Assembly: GCF_000364625.1 (NCBI RefSeq)
Contig: NZ_KB822602.1
Coordinates: 124,001-188,000, forward strand
DNA length: 64,000 nt
Reading direction: 5' to 3'
From: Pseudomonas thermotolerans DSM 14292
GTDB lineage: Bacteria > Pseudomonadota > Gammaproteobacteria > Pseudomonadales > Pseudomonadaceae
In this document: in pieces, positions 1 to 11,437 of the stretch
Numbering within the stretch: position 1 is the stretch's first letter
Layout of the letters: each line of letters opens with the position of its first letter
Position numbers and translations under genes: made by a program
The notes under the pieces: generated by a model
Databases searched by the model: none
Told to the model about the DNA's origin: nothing
The model's input: only the letters and a program-made list of their open reading frames with translations

Positions 1-2
1 AC

Positions 3-533
3 ATTTTCGCCTCGGTGTGGAAGTCGGTGCGCAACCGCTGGTCCTGGCTGGCCGTCAACCTGATCACCGCCTTCGTCGCCTCGCGGGTGATCGGCGTCTT
101 CGAGGGTTCCATCGAGAAGCTGGTCGCCCTGGCCGCGCTGATGCCCATAGTGGCGGGGATCGGTGGCAATTCCGGCAATCAGACCATCACCATGATCGTC
201 CGCGCCATCGCCCTGGACCAGGTGGCCACCGGCAGCACCCGCCGGCTGCTGCGCAAGGAGCTGGGCGTGGCGCTGATAAACGGCCTGATCTGGGGCGGGG
301 TGATCGGCGGAGTGGCCTGGTGGCTGTACGACAGCTGGTCGCTGGGCGCGGTGATGACCGCGGCCATGACCCTCAACCTGCTGCTCGCCGCACTGATGGG
401 GGTGCTGATCCCCATGACCCTGCTGCGCCTGGGCCGTGATCCGGCGATGGGTTCCAGCGTGATGATCACCGCCATGACCGACAGCGGCGGTTTCTTCATC
501 TTCCTCGGGTTGGCCACCTTGTTCCTGCTCTAG
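3..533 (+). CDS. mgtE: MgtE-type magnesium transporter, C-terminal part (cut by left edge)
   Basis: The reading frame is open from base 3, so the N-terminal cytoplasmic and CBS domains lie outside the window. What remains, about 176 residues, is the transmembrane domain of MgtE, an inner-membrane Mg2+ channel/transporter. The GGNSGNQ signature, which lines the ion pathway in this family, is followed by an ARG-less polar stretch and several hydrophobic helices. The terminal helices contain the usual TDSGGFFIFLGLA ending. The next gene is more than 800 bases away, so it probably ends its transcription unit. Family assignment is firm; which MgtE paralog it is cannot be said. Confidence 0.93.
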   Translation: MFASVWKSVRNRWSWLAVNLITAFVASRVIGVFEGSIEKLVALAALMPIVAGIGGNSGNQTITMIVRAIALDQVATGSTRRLLRKELGVALINGLIWGGVIGGVAWWLYDSWSLGAVMTAAMTLNLLLAALMGVLIPMTLLRLGRDPAMGSSVMITAMTDSGGFFIFLGLATLFLL

Positions 534-559
534 GCTGGGCAGAGGCCTGGCATAAAGAA

Positions 560-943
560 GGTTCATCGCGCTTTCCCGGGGAAGGCGGCCTTGATTTTCA
601 GGAAGAAGTAGGCCGAGTCCCGGGAACCGCAGGCCATGCGCTTGATCGCTTTGATGCGCTTGCTCACGTCCTCCAGGACGACGCCGGTATGCGGAAGCAA
701 GCACAGGCGGGAATGCCCCGGGCCTATTCGCGCAGGTTGCGGGCGAAGCGCTGTAGCGGGGACCGCTGTCCCGGGCATGCCGCAGCCAGCTTCGCCAGCG
801 CGCTAGCCTTCCCGCACGCTGGGGGCGTGCCAGACATCCTTGAGCGGATAGACCGTGGCCAGCGACTGGTTGGCCGCGAGCAGTTTCTGCAATCGCACGG
901 CTTGCCCGTCCTTCGGGTTTTCGCGATTGCGCAGCAGTAGCCA
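560..943 (-). pseudogene. Decayed ISL3-family transposase, C-terminal fragment
   Basis: Translated on the minus strand, this stretch gives pieces typical of the C-terminal end of ISL3-type transposases: WLLLRNRENPKDGQAV and ANQSLATVYPLKD near 943-830, then PLQRFARNLR, then IKAIKRMACG and AYFFLKIKAAFPGKAR ending in a stop at 563. An in-frame TAG at 803-805 interrupts the second piece, and a frame change near 700 separates the third. Only about 125 of the roughly 400 family residues remain. No catalytic DDE core and no terminal inverted repeats were seen. It is a relic of a past insertion between mgtE and the p-cresol genes. Confidence 0.8.
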
Positions 944-1299
944 TGACCACCAGTCAGTCAATCCGCTCGGTTGCCTGCTCACAACTCAGGCAGTCGACGT
1001 GATGCACCGGCAGTTGTCGCAGGACGTGCTGGTCGAATCGCGATCACGCACCAGGCGAATCCGCCGCTCATGGATCGGCGGACAGGCTTGGCGGCAACGC
1101 CCGCCTTGGGGGCGGAGCGGCTTGCGGCGTCAATTCGATCAGCAGGGGCGGCAGTGGGGCAGGCGATGACGGCGTAGCCTGGCCAGAAAGCAGGAGGATC
1201 AATAGGATGCGCGGCGGCAGCAGGGGTGGGGGCGACTGCCAATCGGCCCACTTCCCTGGCTGTCAACTCGTTCTTTCCTCTGGTCCCGCGAAGAACCAC
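944..1299. other. Intergenic stretch without a supportable gene
   Basis: No convincing coding region is visible. One minus-strand frame reads as a proline-rich peptide (roughly 1260-1065) with a hydrophobic run before LLLSGQ, then continues past two TGA codons to about 936. This could be a decayed small lipoprotein gene, but the similarity is only compositional. The stretch lies between the transposase remnant and the pchF terminator. Confidence 0.4.
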
Positions 1300-1337
1300 A
1301 AAAAAGCCGGACGAGACCTGCAGGTCTGCGTCCGGCT
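1300..1337 (-). terminator. Rho-independent terminator of pchACXF
   Basis: AGCCGGACG (1305-1313) pairs with CGTCCGGCT (1329-1337). The bases between them hold the self-complementary AGACCTGCAGGTCT. Read on the minus strand, the hairpin is followed at once by six T residues (1305-1300). It lies about 43 bases after the pchF stop, as expected for the end of that operon. Confidence 0.9.
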
Positions 1338-1379
1338 GGGGAATCGGGGAGAGACTTGGCGGAGCCTCTCCGGACCTGA

Positions 1380-2948
1380 TCAGAACTTGTTGTTCAGGTC
1401 GATGCCCGACTTGCCCGGGGCCAGGATGTTGTTCGGGTCCAGGGCACGCTTGATGGTGTGCTCCAGACGCCGCTTCACCTCGCCGTAGCTCTGCGCCACG
1501 CGCTCCTGGAACGCGGTGTTCACCCGGTACACGGCGTAGCCGTGCTTCTCGAACTCGTCCAGCAGTTCGCTGAAGCAGGCGTGGGCGCGCTGGGTCTCTT
1601 CCGGATTGGTGCGGTCATACAGCACGTCGATCACGTGGTGCATGTCGCGCCAGCCGACGATGAACTCGCCGACATAGTCCAGACCGTGCTTGTTGAGAAT
1701 GCGCTTGGCCATCTCCTGCTGCTTGGCGCACTCGCTGCCGCGGGCCTGGCTGACCGGGGCGAACCACATGGAGCCGCCACCCCCACGCCAGTTGTACAGG
1801 CCGAATTCCTGCAGGTTCGGCACGCCGGACATCAGCTGGGCGCGGTACTTGAACGGCTGGGTATCGCCGGCCTCTTCCTGGGTGACCAGCTTGCCCTTGC
1901 CGAGTTTCTTCAGAGCCTCGGTGACGATCTTCCAGTTGACATCGACCTGTTCCTGGGTGCCGTACAGCGCGGCGTAGACGTTCCAGGCGCCGAGGTTCTT
2001 GTCCTTCTGGATCTGCTTGAGGATGGCCTCCGAGGTGGCACCCGGCTCGCTGGTGTAGTCGGAGCGGCGGGTGTTGCAGGTCGCGGCTTCCCACAGCAGG
2101 CCGGCGATCACCACGGCGTTGGGGATGACCTGGGCGATACGCAGCGGACGGATGAATTCGACGATCTCGTTGATGTCGGTCTCTTCTTCGAACTTGATCT
2201 CGAAGGGCTTGAACACCGGCGGCTTGGGCATCAGCCAGAAGCCCATCTTGGTGCAGATGCCGTAGTTGGCCTGGGTGAACATGCCGTCCAGGGTCGGGCC
2301 GAAGCCCCACTTGAACACCTGCCAGGAGTTGGAACCCTTCACGCCGCCCATGCCGGTGCGGTACACGTCACCGTTGGGCAGCACCACTTCCATGCCGCAC
2401 TGCATCAGGAAGTGCTCACCGTAGGGGGTGTAGCCCACGCCGCGGTCCATGGTGTTGCCCAGCGGGCCGGCGATGGCCGAGGGCGCGGAGAAGGACAGCA
2501 TCAGCGGGTAGTTGTGCTCCTGCAGGTAGTCGTACAGCTGCTGGTAGGTGACGCCCGGCTCGACCAGGGCGTAGCACAGGTCCGGATCGACCTCGATGAT
2601 CTTGTTCATCTTCTTCAGGTCGAGGATCACCTGGCCGCGCTGGCCCGGGGCGGCGGAGCCGTAGCCGAAGTTGCGGCCGGTGGAGATCGGCCACAGCGGG
2701 ATCTTGTGTTCGTTGCAGATCTTCACCACGCCTTGCACTTGCTCGACGGTGGTGGCGGTGAGGGCGGCGGACGGGGTGTGCTGGGCATCCTCCACGGCCA
2801 TCATGATCTTGTTGTAGGGGATCAGCTGATCGTCCTGGACCAGGACGTTCTCATCACCCAGCAGCTTGCGGAACTTGGTCACGGCCTGCTGGAAGTTGGC
2901 AGCGTCCACTCCGTGCGGGAGCGGGCTCTTGTTGGTTTGCTCGGTCAT
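1380..2948 (-). CDS. pchF: 4-cresol dehydrogenase (hydroxylating), flavoprotein subunit PchF
   Basis: PchF oxidises 4-cresol to 4-hydroxybenzyl alcohol and on to 4-hydroxybenzaldehyde, using water as oxygen source and passing electrons to cytochrome PchC. The 522-residue protein is a vanillyl-alcohol-oxidase/PCMH family flavoenzyme. With the initiator Met removed, the key residues fall at the positions known for P. putida PchF: Tyr384 in GLYNWRGGGG (covalent 8-alpha-O-tyrosyl FAD), Tyr95 in GRNFGYG, Tyr473 in YAVYRVNT, plus Glu380 and Asp440. The start has an AAGGAG ribosome site. There is no signal peptide, although the partner cytochrome is periplasmic. It is the last gene of pchACXF, 13 bases after pchX. 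Eugenol hydroxylase is a close alternative, but the conserved residues favour 4-cresol. Confidence 0.93.
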   Translation of the reverse strand: MTEQTNKSPLPHGVDAANFQQAVTKFRKLLGDENVLVQDDQLIPYNKIMMAVEDAQHTPSAALTATTVEQVQGVVKICNEHKIPLWPISTGRNFGYGSAAPGQRGQVILDLKKMNKIIEVDPDLCYALVEPGVTYQQLYDYLQEHNYPLMLSFSAPSAIAGPLGNTMDRGVGYTPYGEHFLMQCGMEVVLPNGDVYRTGMGGVKGSNSWQVFKWGFGPTLDGMFTQANYGICTKMGFWLMPKPPVFKPFEIKFEEETDINEIVEFIRPLRIAQVIPNAVVIAGLLWEAATCNTRRSDYTSEPGATSEAILKQIQKDKNLGAWNVYAALYGTQEQVDVNWKIVTEALKKLGKGKLVTQEEAGDTQPFKYRAQLMSGVPNLQEFGLYNWRGGGGSMWFAPVSQARGSECAKQQEMAKRILNKHGLDYVGEFIVGWRDMHHVIDVLYDRTNPEETQRAHACFSELLDEFEKHGYAVYRVNTAFQERVAQSYGEVKRRLEHTIKRALDPNNILAPGKSGIDLNNKF

Positions 2949-2961
2949 GTAGTCAGCTCCT

Positions 2962-3651
2962 TCAAGCTTCGATCGAGAACGAAACGAAATGGCCGGTCAG
3001 CGATGCGCGCTGGTGGCTGGTCAGCGGAACCTGGGTGGCGTCCAGGCGGCCCAGGGTGGCCAGGGTGAAGCCCAGGGTGGCGGCCCACTGGCCGGCGGTG
3101 TCGCTGCGCCGGGCCGGGGCGGACAGGTGTAGCGGCGCGTGCTGGTCGTGAATGTGCTGGGCGCTCAGCTCGAAGCCGGCGCCGCAGGCATTCAGCTGAC
3201 GGCCCAGGTTCAGGGCGCAGCCGCTGGCGGATGCGGCACCCAGCAGGCGGTGCCGAGAGCCCTCGACTTCGATGCCGTGCTGGCCGAGCCACTGCACCCG
3301 GGCGCCGGCGCTGCGCGCCAGGTCCAGGACCAGGGCGGCGCTGGCGTCATCCAGCAGGCCGATGACGCGCTGTGGGCGACCGCTGCGCAGGCGCTGCTCC
3401 AAACCCAGGAGGAACTCCAGGCCGGCGTCGGTGCGCTGTACTTCCACCTGACGGGCCAGGGGGCTGGCACCGATGCCCAGCAGGAAGGCGGACTCGGCGG
3501 TCTGCGCGTTGACCAGGGCGAGGATCGGTTGCTCGGGCAGGGGCTGACCGGCCATCGCCTTGGCTACGGCCAGGCCGGAGCTGCTGAGAGTCATGCCGGC
3601 CAGGCTGCCGAGGGCCATGCCCTTGAGCAGAGAACGACGTTCGACGTTCAT
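2962..3651 (-). CDS. pchX: PchX, Tat-signal protein of the 4-cresol dehydrogenase operon
   Basis: This 229-residue protein sits between the cytochrome and flavoprotein genes, the same place as pchX in the known pchACXF operon of P. putida, where its role is unproven. The N-terminus ERRSLLKG, followed by an alanine/glycine-rich hydrophobic stretch to about residue 35, is a twin-arginine signal, so export in a folded state or with a partner is expected. The rest has no cofactor motif that I recognise. The start has GAGGAG nine bases upstream. Ten bases separate it from pchC. Because PchF binds FAD covalently but lacks a signal, PchX could carry it through the Tat pore; that is inference. Confidence 0.8.
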   Translation of the reverse strand: MNVERRSLLKGMALGSLAGMTLSSSGLAVAKAMAGQPLPEQPILALVNAQTAESAFLLGIGASPLARQVEVQRTDAGLEFLLGLEQRLRSGRPQRVIGLLDDASAALVLDLARSAGARVQWLGQHGIEVEGSRHRLLGAASASGCALNLGRQLNACGAGFELSAQHIHDQHAPLHLSAPARRSDTAGQWAATLGFTLATLGRLDATQVPLTSHQRASLTGHFVSFSIEA

Positions 3652-3661
3652 GCGAGGCTCC

Positions 3662-3997
3662 TCATTGCTGGGCGGCAGGTGCCGGGGCCTTGGAGATGTA
3701 TTCGGCGACCTGTTGCAGCGACTTGTCGTCGATGAAGGAGGCCGGGAACGCCGGCATGGCGCGGAAGCCGTGGCGGACGATGGCGGTGATGTACTGCGGC
3801 GGCAGCTCGCGGCCTTTGATCACCGGGCCGACGCCAGCTTCGTGGCAGTGACCGCAGATCTTGGCATAGACGTTCTCACCGCCTTTCCAGACGCCGTCGC
3901 CGTCGGCTGCGGCAGCGCCGGCGAATAGGGTCAGTGGCAGGGCAAGGCAAGCGGCAAGGGTCCGCTTCACAGCAGGACGGTCGGGGAGTGGGGACAT
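3662..3997 (-). CDS. pchC: 4-cresol dehydrogenase cytochrome c subunit PchC
   Basis: Small monohaem c-type cytochrome (111 residues) that takes electrons from the FAD of PchF. A Sec signal peptide runs to about residue 31 (AGAAAA end). The haem-binding CGHCH follows in the mature part, and the likely axial methionine is in FRAMPAF. I chose the ATG at 3997 because GGAGA lies six bases before it. An earlier in-frame ATG (4033) overlaps the pchA stop but has no ribosome site and would put a polar extension before the signal peptide. The gene belongs to pchACXF. Confidence 0.92.
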   Translation of the reverse strand: MSPLPDRPAVKRTLAACLALPLTLFAGAAAADGDGVWKGGENVYAKICGHCHEAGVGPVIKGRELPPQYITAIVRHGFRAMPAFPASFIDDKSLQQVAEYISKAPAPAAQQ

Positions 3998-4032
3998 GGC
4001 GTTCTCCGTATTGTTATGGATGGAGCGGTTCA

Positions 4033-5508
4033 TCAGAACGGATAGGGACGCGGTGCGTGCTGCACGGTGATCCAGTGATCGGTAGTGAACTCCTCGATCG
4101 CCCAGTCGCCGTTGAAGCGGCCGAGGCCCGAGTTCTTCTCACCGCCGAACGGCGCGTTGGGTTCGTCGTTGACTGGGATGTCGTTGACGTGGGTCATGCC
4201 GGCGTGGATCTGCTGGGCGAAGCGCACGCCACGCTCCAGGTTGCTGGTGAACACGGCGCTGGACAGGCCGTACTCGCTGCGGTTGGCCAGTTCCAGGGCG
4301 TGCTCGGCGTCACGCGCGGCCTGGATGCCAACCAGCGGGCCGAAGATTTCCTCGCGGGCGATCTCCATGTCGGCGGTGACGTTGCCGAACACGTGGGGCG
4401 GCAGGACGTTGCCCTGCGGCTCGCCGCCGACCAGCAGCTTGGCGCCCTCGGCCTGGGCCTGGGCGATCTTGTCCTTCAGACCGGCCAGCTGGCGGGCGTT
4501 GATGACCGGGCCGACCACGGTCTCCGGCTTGCTCGGGTCGCCATAGGGCAGCGCTTTGACGCGCTCGACGAAGCGCTCGGTGAAGGCCTCCAGCAGCGGC
4601 TGCTCGACGATGATGCGGTTGATGGCCATGCAGATCTGCCCCTGGTGGAGGAACTTGCCTACCACCGCAGCGTTCACCGCCTGCTCTAGGTCGGCGTCGG
4701 CGAGGACCACGAACGGGCTGTTGCCGCCCAGCTCCAGAGCCACGTGCTTGAGGTGTTCGCCGCCGCTGGCGATGCGGCCGATGTTGCGGCCCACCTGGGT
4801 GGAGCCGGTGAAGGAAATGAAGGCCGGTACCGGATGCTCGACGAAGGCGTCGCCGATCTCCGCGCCGGAGCCCACCACCACGCTGAGCAGACCGGCGGGC
4901 AGGCCGGCTTCCTCGAAGATGCGCGCCAGTAGCAGACCGCCGGTGACCGGGGTGTCGCTGGCTGGCTTGACCACCACGGCGTTGCCCAGGGCCAGGGCCG
5001 GCGCCAGGGAGCGGGCGGTGAGGTGCAGCGGGAAGTTCCACGGACTGATCACGCCGATCACCCCCAGGGGGGCGCGGTAGACGCGGCTTTCCTTGCCGGG
5101 GATGTTGGAGGCGACGATGCGGCCGTGCACGCGGTTCGGCAGGCTGGCCGACTCCAGGGTGATGGCGCGGGCGGCGCCCCACTCGATCTGCGCCTTGATG
5201 CGGGTGCTGCCGGACTCGCGGATCAGCCAATCGATGATCTCTTCGCGGCGCTCGTCGAAGATGCGTACCGCCTCGAGCATCACCCGGGCACGCTCGGCCG
5301 GGGCGGTGGCGGCCCAGGCGGTCTGGGCTTCGCGGGCCTTGCGGTAGGCCTCATCGAGGTCCTCACGGCTGGCCAGAGTGATGGTCAGCAGACGTTCCTG
5401 GCTGTAGGGGTCGGAGACGTCCAGGGGGCGACCGGTGCTACCGGCACGCCACTGGCCGGCGATCGGTTGCAGTTCGAGGTTCGCATAGGCAGAACGAGTG
5501 ATACTCAT
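4033..5508 (-). CDS. pchA: 4-hydroxybenzaldehyde dehydrogenase PchA
   Basis: NAD(P)-dependent aldehyde dehydrogenase of 491 residues that converts 4-hydroxybenzaldehyde, the product of PchF/PchC, to 4-hydroxybenzoate. The catalytic Cys293 is in GQICMA, the general base Glu259 in ELGGNSP, and the cofactor loop FTGSTQVG is at about 233-240. It is the first gene of pchACXF and is preceded by AGAGAGA. Its position decides the substrate call; by sequence alone a benzaldehyde or vanillin dehydrogenase would also be possible. The symbol is unrelated to the pyochelin gene of the same name. Confidence 0.88.
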   Translation of the reverse strand: MSITRSAYANLELQPIAGQWRAGSTGRPLDVSDPYSQERLLTITLASREDLDEAYRKAREAQTAWAATAPAERARVMLEAVRIFDERREEIIDWLIRESGSTRIKAQIEWGAARAITLESASLPNRVHGRIVASNIPGKESRVYRAPLGVIGVISPWNFPLHLTARSLAPALALGNAVVVKPASDTPVTGGLLLARIFEEAGLPAGLLSVVVGSGAEIGDAFVEHPVPAFISFTGSTQVGRNIGRIASGGEHLKHVALELGGNSPFVVLADADLEQAVNAAVVGKFLHQGQICMAINRIIVEQPLLEAFTERFVERVKALPYGDPSKPETVVGPVINARQLAGLKDKIAQAQAEGAKLLVGGEPQGNVLPPHVFGNVTADMEIAREEIFGPLVGIQAARDAEHALELANRSEYGLSSAVFTSNLERGVRFAQQIHAGMTHVNDIPVNDEPNAPFGGEKNSGLGRFNGDWAIEEFTTDHWITVQHAPRPYPF

Positions 5509-5727
5509 CGCTTGTCTCTCTTTGTCTAGACGAAGGCGTGACTGCCGCCAGCCAGGCGGCGGCCGCAGGGGGCACGGCTACTCGGTTACTGTAGGCGTGG
5601 TATCAGGCTTCGGCTGGGAAGCCCGCTGTGAACGAGGTGCGGGAGGTGGGCAAGGGGAGGCGCAGGCAAATAATCGTCATGGCGGTCACCGGATTCTTGT
5701 TATGAAAAATGCACGTGACCCGGCTTA

Positions 5728-5743
5728 AACAACTATCGTGCCA
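5728..5743 (-). promoter_or_regulatory. Sigma-54-like promoter of pchACXF
   Basis: The minus strand reads TGGCACGATAGTTGTT. This matches the -24 element TGGCAC and the TTG of the -12 element of RpoN promoters at the right spacing, but the usual GC at -12 is GT. An AT-rich stretch just upstream (5751-5775) could serve IHF bending. The predicted leader before pchA is about 210 bases. The divergent gene encodes a sigma-54 activator, and the same core recurs before the channel gene (8994-9009). Confidence 0.62.
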
Positions 5744-6033
5744 GCTCTTCATTCAATTATTTTTCTATATAAAACAATGGCTTATGAAGGGTGCTCGGAA
5801 ATTTCCAAGAGAGCGGGCAGGGGTGTCGCAGAAAATTGTGCAGAGAAACCTGCGGTCCTGCGGAAAGCTCGGCATTTTGGACGAACGGTATCGGCTCATC
5901 GAATCGGTGCGTTTATCGGACGGATTCATCCCCATGCCGACGAGCTGCGGCCGAGGTCGCATTGACCGCAGCGGGTGGCAGCCCATACTGCTGCGTCTCG
6001 TACCTGCCTACCTTTTTCGATTCTCGACTGCCT
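5744..6033. promoter_or_regulatory. Divergent control region between pchA and its activator gene
   Basis: No gene is supported here: long frames reading into the activator gene lack a ribosome site and family similarity. The first 70 bases are AT-rich in an otherwise GC-rich genome and contain TTATTTTTCTATATAAAAC. A small palindrome GGAAATTTCC lies at 5797-5806. Activator binding sites are expected within 100-200 bases of the -24 element but could not be assigned with confidence. Confidence 0.5.
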
Positions 6034-7887
<1,854 letters not shown>

Positions 7888-7951
7888 GGAGGGGCTGGAT
7901 GGAGAGCCTCGCCGCCCCCCGGCCGGAGTCCGTAGGGGCCGGCCGGGAAGC

Positions 7952-7981
7952 GGGAACGGACAGCCGACGGCGTCCGTTCCC
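7952..7981. terminator. Hairpin between convergent genes
   Basis: GGGAACGGAC (7952-7961) pairs perfectly with GTCCGTTCCC (7972-7981) around a ten-base loop. It lies between the stops of the activator and the channel gene, which face each other. There is no T run on either side, so it may act as a weak bidirectional terminator or only as a transcript-end stabiliser. Confidence 0.5.
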
Positions 7982-7992
7982 GAGGCTTGCGC

Positions 7993-8934
7993 TTAGAGCG
8001 GAGTGGTGAACTTCAGCCAGTAGGTCTGGCCTTCCGGGCGGTTGCGGACGCCGGACTCGTCCTGCCACTTGGCGCTGAACAGCCAGCCGTCCTTGCTGGC
8101 GTACTGGATCGCCGGGCCGATCGAGAAGGTGCTGCCACGGTTGCCGTGGGCCGCATCCACCGCAGCGGCGGCATCGCAGTTGGAGTAGCTGCACTTGTCG
8201 TCGCTGATCTGCTTGTAGGCGTGACCGCCGACACCCACCACCCAGCCGTTGCCCAGGCCCCAGCCGAGGGTGTAGTCGGCGTGCAGCTCGCGGCCGGACT
8301 GGTAGTTGGTGTCCTTGTTCTCGAAGTTGTAGTCGTGCATCAGGCGCACGTCGGCGTTGAAGCCGCTGGGATCCGCGTAGGTCATCGCCAACACGGCCTG
8401 CACGGTGTAGTAGTTGTTGCCCAGGTTGACCAGATCGTCCTTGTCGTACTCGCTGCCGGTGGGCAGCACGAAGTCGACGCCGGTGGCGATGTGGAACTTG
8501 TCGCTCAGGTGGTAGCCGAGCACCGGGCCGAGGTGGGCGTCGCCGATGCCGCGCTTGTGGTCGTGCCGACCGCCCACGTTGGCGCGCATGTCATTGAGTG
8601 GCAGCAGGGCGTGGAAGCCGAGCTGGCCGCCGAACACCTGCTGTTCGGTCACCCAGACGAAACGCGGCACTAGGGTGGTGACGCGCAGGTCGAAATCCAC
8701 CGGAACCTTTTTGCCGGCATTGTCGCGCAGGGTGTCGGCCAGGTAGTTGCCGACGAACACCTGTCCGTAGAAGCCGGGCGGAGGCAGGATGCCCATGCCA
8801 TGGATTTCGATGCCCATGGGCCAGGATGAGGCACCGCCTTCGGTGGCCTGGGCCAGGGTGGCACTGCTCGCGAGGATCACGGCAGAGGCGAGACGAGTCA
8901 GGGAGGAGGCACGGAAGGAAGATGATTTATACAT
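7993..8934 (-). CDS. SphA/phenol-MetA-type outer-membrane channel protein
   Basis: This 313-residue protein starts with a signal peptide (cleavage near ATLAQA-TEGG) and continues as alternating aromatic/polar strands ending in a C-terminal leucine after KFTTP, as in outer-membrane barrels. The pattern matches the family annotated as SphA or MetA-pathway of phenol degradation, thought to admit aromatic or other hydrophobic substrates. The ATG at 8934 precedes a regular signal peptide; an upstream TTG would add ten residues. Its promoter shares the 14-base core of the pchA promoter, so it is likely the uptake channel for p-cresol. Direct function is inferred. Confidence 0.8.
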   Translation of the reverse strand: MYKSSSFRASSLTRLASAVILASSATLAQATEGGASSWPMGIEIHGMGILPPPGFYGQVFVGNYLADTLRDNAGKKVPVDFDLRVTTLVPRFVWVTEQQVFGGQLGFHALLPLNDMRANVGGRHDHKRGIGDAHLGPVLGYHLSDKFHIATGVDFVLPTGSEYDKDDLVNLGNNYYTVQAVLAMTYADPSGFNADVRLMHDYNFENKDTNYQSGRELHADYTLGWGLGNGWVVGVGGHAYKQISDDKCSYSNCDAAAAVDAAHGNRGSTFSIGPAIQYASKDGWLFSAKWQDESGVRNRPEGQTYWLKFTTPL

Positions 8935-8993
8935 AGCAAAGCCAGCCTTTGTTGTTATCAGCAAGGCGCGAAAGGTACGCCCCGGCCGGACAA

Positions 8994-9009
8994 GTCAACT
9001 AGCGTGCCA
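8994..9009 (-). promoter_or_regulatory. Sigma-54-like promoter of the outer-membrane channel gene
   Basis: The minus strand reads TGGCACGCTAGTTGAC. Fourteen positions (TGGCACGnTAGTTG) are shared with the site before pchA apart from one variable base. The -24 element is perfect; the -12 element has GA instead of GC. AT-rich DNA (TTATAAAAAAATCC) lies directly upstream. The likely start point is about 45 bases before the channel ATG. Confidence 0.6.
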
Positions 9010-9116
9010 ACTTCTCTGTTATAAAAAAATCCTTATATTTCAACCAGATAGATTTCTTTCTCGGTTGCCGCCGCGCGAAGCTGTTAAGAAAAATCCGCTC
9101 TGCCGAGGAAAAATCT

Positions 9117-10004
9117 TCAGCGGCTGCGCTGTTCCGCGGCCTGGCGGAAGGCCTGCGGTGAAATCCCGGTGAGGCGCCGGAAGAACCGCGAGAAGTAAGC
9201 CGGATCGCTGAAGCCCAGATGATCCGACAGCTGACTGATGGTCATGGTGGTATAGACCAGGTTGCGCTTGGCTTCGAGCAGCAGACGCTGGTGGATGATC
9301 TGCAGGGCGGTCTGCCCGGTCAGTCGGCGGCACAGGTTGTTGAGGTACACGCTGGACAGCCCGAGCCTGTGGGCAAAGGTCTCCACTGTGAGGTGCTCGC
9401 GGTAGTGGGCCTCCACCAGGCGGATAAAGTGACTCAGGTACTGCCCGTAGCGCTCATCGCGGTTGGCCGGCGGCAGGTTTTCCTGGCCGCGCCGGCTGAT
9501 CCACACCATCAACACGTTGACCAGAGAGTGCAGCATCAGGTCGCGGGATGGCTGGCTGGCGTCGTACTCGCGTTGCAGGGTAGCGAAGAGGGTGTTCAGG
9601 TGGCGGCGGTCGCGGCCCACCGGATAGCAGCCCGGTGCGGTGAGTACCCGCAGCGGTCCCAGCTGTTCCTCCAGTTGCGCTACCAGCGGCGCGCCCAGGC
9701 TAAGCACGTAGCCTTCGGTATTTTCCGAGAAACGGAAGCCATGCACGCACAGCGGCGGGGTAACCTGGATCGTCGCCTCGCGGACCTCCCGCAGCTGTCC
9801 CTCGATCTCGATCAGTGCCGGGCCGCGCTGCACGTAGAGCAGCTGGAACAGGTCGGCGTGGCGGTGCGGCTGGATCTCCCAGTGGTGCAGGCGGCTGCGT
9901 GCCGGGATGGATTCGCAGTGCAGCAGATCGGGCGTCGGCCAGGCCTGCTCCTCGCCGTAGAGCTTGAAGACGGGAACGCTGGCGGGCGTGGTTTTCGTGG
10001 TCAT
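9117..10004 (-). CDS. pobR: PobR, AraC-type activator of pobA
   Basis: 295-residue regulator with an N-terminal cupin-like effector domain (HRHADLFQLLYV near residues 50-60) and a C-terminal AraC/XylS double helix-turn-helix (LGLSSVYLNNLCRRLTG and LGFSDPAYFSRFFRR). Divergence from pobA identifies it as the 4-hydroxybenzoate-responsive PobR of pseudomonads, which belongs to the AraC family, unlike the IclR-type PobR of Acinetobacter. The ATG at 10004 gives the usual family length; the frame stays open another 64 codons upstream but that part looks non-coding. It lies upstream of the channel gene on the same strand, with a promoter between them. Confidence 0.9.
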   Translation of the reverse strand: MTTKTTPASVPVFKLYGEEQAWPTPDLLHCESIPARSRLHHWEIQPHRHADLFQLLYVQRGPALIEIEGQLREVREATIQVTPPLCVHGFRFSENTEGYVLSLGAPLVAQLEEQLGPLRVLTAPGCYPVGRDRRHLNTLFATLQREYDASQPSRDLMLHSLVNVLMVWISRRGQENLPPANRDERYGQYLSHFIRLVEAHYREHLTVETFAHRLGLSSVYLNNLCRRLTGQTALQIIHQRLLLEAKRNLVYTTMTISQLSDHLGFSDPAYFSRFFRRLTGISPQAFRQAAEQRSR

Positions 10005-11385
<1,381 letters not shown>

Positions 11386-11391
11386 TGCCCC

Positions 11392-11413
11392 GCCACCGGC
11401 CGTGGCCGGTGGC
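11392..11413 (+). other. Strong hairpin between pobA and tatA
   Basis: GCCACCGGCC (11392-11401) and GGCCGGTGGC (11404-11413) form a perfect ten-base inverted repeat seven bases after the pobA stop. No T run follows, so it may be a partial terminator, an RNA stabiliser of the pobA message, or both. It ends 24 bases before the tatA start. Confidence 0.6.
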
Positions 11414-11437
11414 CTTCTAGCAAGAGGTGCACAAGTC

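Noticed and set aside
1458..3068. Long plus-strand open frame of 536 codons opposite pchF
   Set aside because: It is an antisense shadow caused by high GC at third codon positions; pchF on the other strand has every family residue and a ribosome site.
5797..5806. GGAAATTTCC palindrome as activator binding site
   Set aside because: It is short, does not resemble the known XylR/DmpR-type sites, and was not found in the matching region before the channel gene.
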